Origin: Niastella sp. OAS944
GTDB lineage: Bacteria > Bacteroidota > Bacteroidia > Chitinophagales > Chitinophagaceae
Length of the DNA: 64,000 bases
Assembly: GCA_024809215.1 (NCBI GenBank)
Contig: JANUBW010000016.1
Coordinates: forward strand, 1 to 64,000
Direction of reading: 5' to 3'
The translations under genes and the position numbers were made by a program. Position 1 is the stretch's first letter. Each line of letters begins with the position of its first letter. The notes below the pieces were generated by a model. The model did not search any database, was not told the DNA's origin, and saw nothing but the letters and a program-made list of their open reading frames with translations. Shown here piece by piece: positions 10,301 to 22,300 of the stretch.

Positions 10301-13300
10301 ATGCATTAACAGGTGGGCAAACCATTGTTACCGGCACCTATAATAATTTAACTCTTGGCAATACCAGCGGCACAAGTACACCTGCAAGCGACCTGGTTGT
10401 TAATGGCATATTGACAACAACAGCAGGCGGCACGCTCGACATGACAACGTTTGCCCTTACAGGCACCTTGTCTTCCGTTGTGAACAATGGTACTTTTAGT
10501 ACGGCAAATACCTCAGCTACGCCAATGCCTTCGGGTAAAACCTGGGCCGGCACCTTTATATACGCCGGTGCTGCCTCACAAACGGTGGTAACAGGCATCT
10601 ATAGCAACCTTAATATTTCCAATACAACAGGTGTTGCATTGGGCGGTGCAGTTACGGTAAATACTTCACTTAGCGTAAGCAGCAGCCTCACCCTTGGCAC
10701 CAATAATCTAACACTTGGGTTTACAAGCGCCGTTACAGGAGCTTCTTCATCGGTGTATATAGTAACTAACAGCACGGGGCAGTTAAGGCGAACTGTTGTT
10801 GGTTCCCCAATAAGCTTCCCGGTGGGTAACAGTGCATACAACCCCATTATACTTTCCAACTCAGGCACCTCTGATGTGTATGGAATAAATGTAATTGACG
10901 GTGCGGTAACTACTGCCATTGATCAAAGCCTAACCGTTGACAGAAGATGGCAGATAACCGAAGCGGTGGCGGGTGGAAGCAATTTAGCTGTAACAGCGCA
11001 ATATAATAGTGGAGAAACATCTGCCGACTTCAGTACCGGAAATCCAATTATTGGCTTGTATAACGGTACCGCATGGGTTAAAAATTCCGCTACTTACAGT
11101 GGCGGATCAAGTCCGTTTACGTTCACCTCATTGGGTAACTTTACGCCGGCCAGCCTTACAACCGGAACACAATACCTGGCCCTGGGTAAAGATTTTGCAT
11201 TTGTAGCAAGCCCTGGCCAGTTTGCAGTAACCTCCATTGTACCTAACCCGGCTATCTCCGGCTCTGGTTTTCAGGTTACCATTGAAGCACAGAATGCATC
11301 AAATCAAGCCTCGAATGTGACCACACAAACCTTCTTTAATCTGAGCACAAATGGCAATGCCGGCGCTCTTAGCGGAACAACTTCCGGCTCAATACCTGCC
11401 GGACAAAGCTCGGTAACAGTGAGTGGTGTTATTCTTTCATCATTAGGCACAGGGGCTACCATTACAGCAACGCTCGATAATACCAATGGCGGCGACGCAT
11501 TAACGCCGGGCACCAGTGCGCCTTTTAATGTAGTAGCTTCTGCCACTTCAGACATTATTACGGCCGGCAACGAAACGCCCAATATTGATTATAATTCGAA
11601 AACAGGCGCGGTAATAAACACCACCAGTGACGCCATCAGGGTTTGGTCGTTCAGTGTACGGGATGGCGGCAGTACACCAGATGCCGATAATCTTGCAACC
11701 ATACTGAGTTCCGTAACAATATCAAAAGGAGCCGGTAATACTGTGGCCAGCTGGGCTAATTCTATACAGGAAGCTGCGTTGTTCGATGAATCAACCAAGG
11801 TAGCGGAGATCACTGTATCGGGCGAAAGCCTTGTTTTCACCAGCCTTAATGGAGGAGCAGGCGTAACGGCAGATGATAATTCATCCAAAACGCTTGACCT
11901 TTACCTTACATTTAAAACAGCCAATACCGACGGCCAGCGGCTTCAATTTGCGATCACCAGTGCCGGCGCATCGGCCACAGCAGCAGGTTCTTTATTCAAT
12001 TCATTTGCAACTACCAACTCTTCGGTGACCGGTACTAATAACAGAATACAGGTTATTGCATCTAAACTGATATTTGGCGCACAGGCGTTGACCGATGTAG
12101 CAGTAGGTGTTGCCATGACACCGGCATTTACCATTAGAGGAGTGGATGTAAATAACAACCTTGACATAGATTACACTTCAACCATTACACTGGCGGTTAC
12201 CGGCTCAACATTTAACGGCGCAGCGCCAAGCGCAGCTGCTATTGCAGGTATTGCTACGTTCAGCCCGGTTTTTGCAACAACCGGCACCGGTGTAACAATA
12301 ACCGGCTCCGATGGCGTTATTACCGCCACACCGCCAAGTAATACCTTCAACGTTACCAATATAGTTCCTGCAACAACAGACCTGTTCAGATCAAAAACTA
12401 CCGGTGATTGGGACCAGGTGAGCACCTGGCAGGAATCGCATGATGGCACCAGCTGGTTCGATGCAGCGGTAACGCCAACCAGTGCCAACAGCAGTTCTAT
12501 TCTTATACAGAACACGCATGTAGTAACTGTAGTAACTTCAGTTACCATCGATCAAACCACGGTAAACACAGGTGGCGCTATTACAGTAAACAGCGGCCAA
12601 CGACTCGATGTGGCAGATGGTACAGGTACCGACCTCACCATAAATGGAAATGTTACCGTTAATGGCTTTTTACGCCTGGCAAACAATGCCACCATGACAA
12701 GTACGGCCGCTTCATTAACATTTAACAGTGGCGGTACTTATGAGCATAATTATACAACCGCAGCAGGTACCATACCTACGGCTACCTGGAGCACAGGATC
12801 AACCTGCTCAATTATAGGTTATACCACCAATACAACAGTTCCCGGCGGATTGGGTCAATCCTTCTGGAATTTTACCTGGAACTGTACCAGCCAGGGTGCC
12901 GGCACCCTGAACCTGAATAGCCAGCTCACAACTATTCAGGGTGACTTCAGTTTATTAAGCACCGGAACAACAGGCATTGTTGCCTTAATGAACAACACCA
13001 CATTCACCATTACGATTGGTGGCAATTTAATAGTTGGCAGCGGTACAAACCAGGCCTCGCTTGACTGGTTCACCACCACTACCGGTAACGGAACCCCAAC
13101 CATGAACCTGGCCGGCAACATATCTATCGGATCAGCAGGCTCCATCGTTCGTTCAGGCTCAAATAATACACCTATTCTTAATTTTAATAAAGCAAGCGGC
13201 ATACAAACATATTCATCAGCCAATGCTGCAGGTATTAGTGGCGGCCGGTTTGCAGCAACGGTGGGAACCGGCACAAGCACCAATACCCTTCAATTGCTGA

Positions 13301-16300
13301 GCGATATGGCCATGAACGGCAATGGTGCTGCGTCATTACAAGTAGCAGCCAATGCAACCCTTGATTGCGGAACACGTATAGTTACCAGCGTGGGTGGTAC
13401 ATTTAACCTGAATGCAGGCGGCTCTATTATTACAGCACACGCCCAGGGTTTATCAACAACGGCCAGTACAGGATCGATTCAGGTAACGGGCACAAAAACA
13501 TTTAATGCCGCAGCTAATTATACATATAATGCTACCGGAGCACAAGTTACCGGCAATGCCCTTACAACTGCAAATAATTTAACCATCAACAATCCGGCAG
13601 GCGTAACCCTTACGGCTAATACAACTGTAAATGGAACGCTTACCTTAACAAACGGTTTGCTTACACTAGGTACAAATAGTCTTACCATAGGTGCAGCCGG
13701 TTCTATTTCGGGTGGTTCTTCAACAGCCTACGTAAATACAAATAATAGCGGCTTTTTGAGAAGAACAGTGGCAGCCAGCCCTGTTGCCTTCCCTGTAGGC
13801 ACAACGGCTTATAACCCCATTACACTTACCAACACGGGTACATCAGATGTTTATAGTATTATCGAAACAGATGGCACCGTGCCAAACGCTTTGGATGCAA
13901 CATTTACCGTGAACAGAAGATGGCGGGTTACCGAAGCCGTTTCGGGCGGAAGCAACCTGTCCGTAGTGGGCCAATACAACAGTGGGGAAGCAGCTGCCAA
14001 TTTCAACAGTGGTATCATTCCGAAGATAGGTTTCTATAACGGTACAGTATGGACAGAAAATGCCGCCACACAGGCCGGCGCTGGTCCATTTACATTTACT
14101 TCCAATGCCAACTTCACGCCAACAAACCTTACAACAGGCACCCAGTATTTTGCATTGGGTAAAGACCAGGCGTTTACGCCAATACCCCAAGGTACACTTA
14201 CAGCCAATTCTATTTGTGAAGTGGGAACAGGACAGTTAACATTTACCGCAACTGCCGGCACCTCGCCATTTACCGTGGTATATAACGATGGTACAGGTAA
14301 CGTAACGCAAAACAATGTTATAAGCGGCACACCGTTCAACGTAACACCTAATCCTACAGTAACTACAAGCTATACACTTGTTTCTGTAACAGATAATGAT
14401 GGCGACGTACGCAGCAGCGGATTTACCGGCGGTACTGCAACCATTACAGTAAACCCGGCCATAGCTAATAATACCATTGCAGCCGATCAAACAATTTGTA
14501 GTGGTACAACACCGGCGGCCATGACCGGTTCAGCGCCAACCGGCGGTAACGGCACGTATATCTTCCAGTGGCAATCGAGCACAACCAGTGCCACAACCGG
14601 TTTTGCCAATGCGGCCGGCACCAGTACCGGGCAGAATTATACGCCACCGGGTAATATAACACAAACTACCTGGTACCGAAGGGTAGTAACATCCAATGGC
14701 TGTACTGATAATGGTACTGCCATACAGGTAACTATTACCCCGGCGCCAACTATCACCCCTGGCCCAACACTTACCGCAACACAATCCTGTGCACCGGTTG
14801 CCATTACTTTAACCGGCGCCAGCTTTACCGCCCCGGCAACCAGCGCAGCCTGGTCAATTGTATCGGGCGGCGGAACGTTAAGCACCACCGCACTTACAGC
14901 GTCACCGGCAACGGTCACCTATACACCGGCATCGAATTTCTCCGGCGCCGTTACCCTGGCATTAACCACCGATGCGTGCCCCACATTGAGTGCAAACAGG
15001 ACCATTAATGTAAGCCTGCCTACTATTGTAAACTATGACTTTAATACCGGTAACAGTTTTGCTACACTGGTCTCCAATGCAGTTCCCAATATTACAGCAA
15101 CAGCAAGTGGCTCCAGTTTTGCCACCAGCACTACCAGTACAGTAACAGGCGGCAATGCATTTACGGTGAACAGTACAGCAGGCAACAGCCTTAGTCAGGC
15201 AGCAGTAGCCAACAATAACTGGACGTTTACATTAACCGGTAACGATGTAAGGTTTTACAAAACATTCAGGGTATACTTCCTGGGGCAAAGAAATTCAGGC
15301 ACAACCGGGCAAAACATAAACATATTATATAGTGTAGATGGCGGCGCATTTGTTTCACTTGGCAACCTGGGTTTAAATAATCTTGGCACCTGGGTTGAAA
15401 GTTTATTAAGCCTGCCTGTGGCAGCAGATAACCCAACTACGTCTATAGCAATACGGTTGAATATTAACGCCGGCAATGGCACCACACTGATCGACAACTT
15501 CCAGATGCAGGCGATCTATACACAGCCGGCAGATAAAACACCTGTGGTAGCCGCTTCACTGGTATGTGAGGGAACAGGCACCAATATTCAGATCCCGGCC
15601 TCTCAGGTAGGTGTAAATTACCAGTTGCGGAATAATACAGGTAACGTTAATATAGGCAGTGCTGTAGCCGGAACCGGCTCAACTATTAACCTGCCTACAG
15701 GTAATTTAACCACAGCCACTACATTTAATGTACTGGCCTCAAATTCATGCAGTGTGCAAATGGCCAATACCGTAACGGTAAATGTTACCCCATTGGCTAC
15801 ATTGAGCAGCAGTCTTACTACACCAGACATTTGCACCAATACTGCATTCAGCTACACACCAACCAGTACCACCTCAGGTGCTACATTCAACTGGAGCAGA
15901 GCGGCCGTTGCAGGCATCAGCAACAGCCCGGCAACCGGCACCGGAGATCCGAATGAAACGCTTATTAATACAACGGCAACGCCAAAGAGCGTAACCTATG
16001 CGTATACGGTAACAGCAAATGGCTGTACCAATCCTACTGCATTCAATGTAGTAGTTGTAGTAAATCCTTCTCCAACTTTATCAAGCACCTTAACACCGCA
16101 GGCCGTATGTGATGGTAACCCATTCCAGTACATACCAACCAGTGCAACACCGGGTGCAACCTTTAACTGGAGCAGGGCTGCCGTGGCTGGTATCAGTAAC
16201 GCACCGGAAAGCGGTACCGACGATCCGAATGAGACCCTGTTTAACCTAACCCCAGACCCAATTAATGTTACATATGTATATAGTTTATCGGCAAACGGCT

Positions 16301-19300
16301 GCGTGAACCCCACTACTTATAACGTGGTGGTAACTATTGAACCATCGCCAACAGCAGTGGCTACAGACACCGTTGTATCGAATACAGCAGGCGTTTGCGG
16401 CGCTTCTATTACCCTTGGCAATAATGTAACAACCAACGGAACGCTTAGCTTCTCAATAGATGGCAACCCCATCACCATGCCTCATACGTTCCCCATTGGT
16501 ACAACAAATGTGACCGTAACCGCAGAAAACAATTGCGGTACATCAACCACCTTCTTTGATGTAACTGTAAATGACACAGAAGCACCGGTTGTACCAACGC
16601 TTAGCGATGTCACAGGCGAATGTTCAGCAACGGCAACAGCGCCGGTTGCCACAGATAATTGCGAAGGTCCCATCACGGGCACCACTACCGATCCGTTGAC
16701 CTATTCAACACAAGGCACCTTTGTGATCCATTGGAGCTTTGACGATGGCAATGGCAACGTATCCACTGCTACACAAAACGTAATAGTGCAGGATGTTACG
16801 GCGCCGGCCATTCCAACATTAAATGATGTAACAGGGGAGTGCTCAGCAACAGCAACGGCACCAGTTGCTACAGATAATTGCGTAGGCCCCATAACCGGTA
16901 CCACTACTGATCCGTTAACTTACACAACACAAGGCTCCTTTGTGATCCATTGGAGTTTTGACGATGGTCGTGGCAATATATCAACAGCTACACAAAATGT
17001 GGTGGTTGAAGATGTAACACCACCGGCTATTCCAACATTAAACGATGTAACAGGCGAGTGTACCGCTACTGCAACAGCACCTACAACTACCGATAATTGC
17101 TCAGGCACTATTACCGGTACCACTACCGATGCGTTGACCTATTCAACCCAGGGCACCCACGTGATCCATTGGAGCTTCGACGATGGCAATGGTAATATTT
17201 CAACTGCTAATCAAAATGTAGTTATAGAAGATGTAACACCACCGGCCGTACCAGTACTCACTAATTTAACAGATGAGTGTTCAGTTACAGCCACAGCACC
17301 AACAACAACTGATAATTGTTCTGGTACCATTACCGGCACCACTACCGATCCGTTGACTTACACAACACAAGGCACACATACCATCCATTGGAGCTTTGAC
17401 GATGGCAATGGTAATATTTCAACTGCTAATCAAAATGTAGTTATCGAAGATGTAACACCTCCGGCAGTGCCTACATTAGCAAACGTAACCGGCGAGTGTT
17501 CAGCCACCGCTACAGCGCCAACAACAACTGATAATTGTGCCGGCACCATTACCGGTACCACTACCGATCCGTTGACATACACAACGCAAGGCACCCATGT
17601 TATCCATTGGAGCTTTGACGATGGTAATGGCAATACTTCAACCGCTAATCAAAATGTAGTTATCGAAGACGTAACACCACCGGCAGTACCTACATTAGCC
17701 AATGTAACCGGCGAATGTTCGGCCACCGCTACAGCACCAACAACTACCGATAATTGTTCAGGCACAATAACCGGCACCACAACCGATCCATTAACTTACA
17801 CAACACAAGGCACCCATGTTATTCATTGGAGCTTTGACGATGGCAATGGCAACATCTCTAATGCTAACCAAAACGTGGTCATCAACGACGTAACACCACC
17901 GGCTGTGCCTACATTAGCCAATGTAACCGGCGAATGTTCGGCCACCGCCACATCGCCAACAACCACTGATAATTGTACTGGCACCATTACCGGTACCACT
18001 ACCGATCCGTTGACTTACACAACGCAAGGCACACACGTTATCCATTGGAGCTTTGACGATGGTAATGGCAATATTTCAACAGCCAATCAAAATGTGATAG
18101 TTGACGATATTACGCCACCTGCAGTGCCCGTATTGAGCAATATAACAGGGGAGTGCTCAGCCACCGCCACAGCGCCCACCACTACCGATAATTGCGCAGG
18201 CACCATTACCGGCACCACCACCGATCCGTTGACCTACACATCAGGCACACATATTATCCATTGGAGCTTTAACGATGGTAACGGCAATATTTCAACTGCT
18301 GATCAAAATGTAATTATCAATGATGTAACGCCACCGGCAACACCTGTACTCAATAACATTACCGCAGAATGTTCAGTGACCGTTACAGCACCAACAACTA
18401 CCGATAATTGCGCAGGCACCATTACCGGCACCACCACCGATCCGTTGACCTATTCAACACAAGGCACGCATACGATCCATTGGAGCTTTGACGACGGCAG
18501 CGGCAATATTGCTACTGCCAACCAAAGCGTTATCATTACTGATAATACACCACCGGCAATACCTGTACTGGCGAATGTAACCGGCGAATGTTCAGCCACC
18601 GCTACAGCCCCCACTACAACTGATAATTGTGCCGGCACCGTTACCGGTACAACCACCGATCCGTTAACTTATACAACGCAGGGCACCCATGTTATTCATT
18701 GGAGCTTTGACGACGGCAGTGGCAATATTTCAACAGCCAATCAAAACGTGGTTATCAGTGATGTAACACCACCGGCCGCGCCAGTATTAGCCAATGTAAC
18801 CGGCGAATGTTCAGCCACCGCTACAGCGCCAACAACTACAGACAATTGCTCAGGAACCATTACCGGCACCACTACCGATCCGTTGACTTATACTTCAGGC
18901 ACACACGTGATCCACTGGAGCTTTGACGACGGCCATGGTAATACATCCACCGCAAACCAGAATGTTATTATACAGGATGTAACAGGCCCAACAGTAAATA
19001 CAGCGGCCAATTCATTAAATGCCACCCTGGAATGCGACAACACTTCCGGAGTTGATGCGGCCTTGTTATTAGCACCATCTGCAACAGACAACTGCGGCGG
19101 TACACCAGTTATTCACCTGTTAACAGATGTTACCACCCAGGATCCGCTTTGTCCTAATGGTTATACCCGCGTTCGCACCTGGAACTTTACCGACGCAAAC
19201 AATAACCCAAGCGCCAATTTTGTGCAAACGATCATCGTAAGGGACCAAACCCCACCATTTGTTGTACAAATGCCTGCTGATGTAATAGTGGATGCAGATG

Positions 19301-22300
19301 TTAATTGCCAGGCAACAGGCGTGAACCTCGGCATTCTTTCGGCGCAGGATAATTGCAGTCCAACTGTAACTATTACCAACGATCACCCAAGTATTTACCC
19401 AATAGGTAACACCATTGTTACCTGGACAATAAAAGACGACTGCAATAACACCATCACACGTCAGCAAACTGTTCGGGTACAGGACCATACAAACCCAGTG
19501 ATTGCCAACTGTCCTGCAGATATTACCGTGTTCACCGGCCCAGGCGCACTCACCTGTGTTAAAGCCGTGAGCTGGACGGCGCCATCTGCATCGGACAATT
19601 GCAGTGTTATTAATTCCTTCACGTCAAATTATAATCCGGGCGCCGTATTCCCTGTTGGAACTACACTGGTAACTTATGTTGCTACAGATGCCAGCACCAA
19701 CAGCAGCACCTGTTCTTTCAACGTAACAGTGGTTGACAATACGCCACCAGTTATTAATAATTGCCCGGCCAATATTGTAACCTGTAATCCTAATGTTACC
19801 TGGACAGCCCCTACGGCTACCGATAATTGCAGTGTTACCACCTTTAACAGCGACGCACCTGCCAGCTTCTTACCAGGTGTAACAACGGTTACCTATACGG
19901 CAAAAGACGCTGCCGGCAATACAACCACCTGCAGCTTTACAGTTACGCTTAACCCAACACCTAATGCGGTGGCAGCCAGCAACAGCCCAATATGTTCAGG
20001 AAATACCCTGAACCTGAGCGCAGCCGGCGGCACTACCTATGCATGGACAGGCCCCAACAGTTTCAGCTCGAGCCAGCAGAACCCATCGATCAATTTGGCT
20101 ACTACAGCAGCAACAGGCACCTATACAGTTGTTGTATCGAACAACTTCGGTTGTACGGCAACAGCAACAACCAATGTAGTGGTAAGCGCCGGCGCTACAG
20201 CCACCGCAGGCAGCAATAGCCCGGTTTGTACAGGCGGCACGTTGAATCTTTCTGCATCGGGCGGTGTTTCTTATTCATGGACAGGACCGAACGGATTTGT
20301 TTCCTTACAACAAAATCCAACGATCGTGAACGTTACCAATAACGCCAGCGGTATATATACAGTTACTGTTACCAATGCGGCTGGTTGTACGGCACAGGCC
20401 TTTACAAGCGTATCAGTGGGTGTAGCCAATGCATTTGCAGCCAATAATGGCCCGCTTTGCGAAGGCACTACGCTTAGTCTGAGCGCGGCCGGCGGCACTT
20501 CATATGCATGGACAGGACCGAACAGTTTCAGTTCAACCCAACAAAACCCGGCAATCCCCAATACTACTACGGCAGCCAGCGGAAGCTATACGGTTACCGT
20601 AACCGGCAGCGGCGGTTGTACAGCAACAGCAACTACCAACGTAACAGTAAACGCCGTTCCAACACCTTTGGCAGCCAACAATGGCCCTGTTTGCCAGGGC
20701 GGCACATTGAGCCTGAGTGCAGCCGGTGGAACGTCTTATTCATGGACAGGTCCGAACGGATTCAGCTCATTACAACAAAACCCTGTTATTTTCAATATAC
20801 CTTCAGCAGGAGCCGGGTTCTATACCGTAACGGTAACAAACGCGGCAGGTTGTTCTTCAACTGCCACCACCCAGGTAACAGTTAATACAGGGGCGCTGGC
20901 TTCAGCAGCAAGCAACAGCCCTGTTTGTACAGGAAGTACGCTCACATTGTTTGCAAGTGCGGGTGCATCTTACTCGTGGACAGGCCCGAACGGATTCTCT
21001 TCAATACAGCAGAACCCAACCCTGACAGGTGTTACAAACGCAGCCAGTGGTATTTATACTGTAACGGTTAACTATGCTTCGGGTTGTTCGTCTACAGCTT
21101 CAACAAGTGTAGCAGTGAACCAGCAGCCAATTGCTTCGGCATCTGCAAACGGTCCGGTGTGCGAAGGCGCAACACTTAATTTCAGCGCCAGTGGCGGCAC
21201 AGCCTATAGCTGGACAGGGCCGAACAGTTTCAGCTCAACCCAGCAAAACCCATCGATATCAGGTGTTACTTCAGCAGCAACAGGTACCTATACAGTAACG
21301 GTATCCAATGCTGCCAACTGCACAGCACAAACAACTGTATTTGTTCAAGTAAATGCGGCGCCTGTGGCATCGGCTTCAAGCAATTCACCGGTATGTGCAG
21401 GCGCTACATTGAACCTGTTTGGCAGCGGTGGTACATCTTATAGCTGGACGGGCCCGAACGGCTTTAGTTCAACCCAGCAAAACCCGGCTATACTTAATGC
21501 AACGGCAGCAGCAGGCGGCACCTATACATTGTCAGTGACCAACGCGGCAGGTTGTACATCAACAACAACAACTAATGTAACGGTGAATACAGGAGTGATA
21601 GCCTCCGCATCGAGCAACACCCCTGTTTGTACAGGCACTACACTCAACCTGTTTGCCGGTGGTGGTGTTTCGTATAGCTGGAACGGACCAAACGGATTTA
21701 ATTCAACCCAGCAAAACCCAACCGTTGCCAATGTAACGGCAGCAGCAGCTGGCACCTATACAGTAATTGTAACAGCATCCGGTGGCTGTACAGCAAGCAC
21801 CACCACTTCAGTAGCTGTTAATACAGGCTCAGTAGGCGGTTCAGTAAGCGGAAGCACTTCAGTTTGCTCAGGCAGCAACAGTGGTACGCTTAATTTAACA
21901 GGCCATACAGGTAATGTAATGAGGTGGGAAATGTCAACCGATGGCGGCGGCAGCTGGTCAACCATCAGCAATACCACTACATCGCTTACTTATAGTAACC
22001 TAACACAAACTACCCAGTACCAGGCTGTGGTACAAAACGCAACCTGTACATCGGCCACCTCGGCTATAGCAACAATAACAGTTAACAATGGCGCAGTAGG
22101 CGGTACGGTTAGTGGAAGTATGGCTGTTTGTAACGGCAGCAACAGTGGTTCGGTTAACCTATCAGGTCAATCGGGCACTATTACCAAATGGCAATTCAGT
22201 ACCGATGGCGGCGGCAGCTGGACAGACATAGCCAATACCACCGCATCGCAGGCTTATAACAATTTGACCCAAACCACCATGTACCATGCCGTGATAACCG

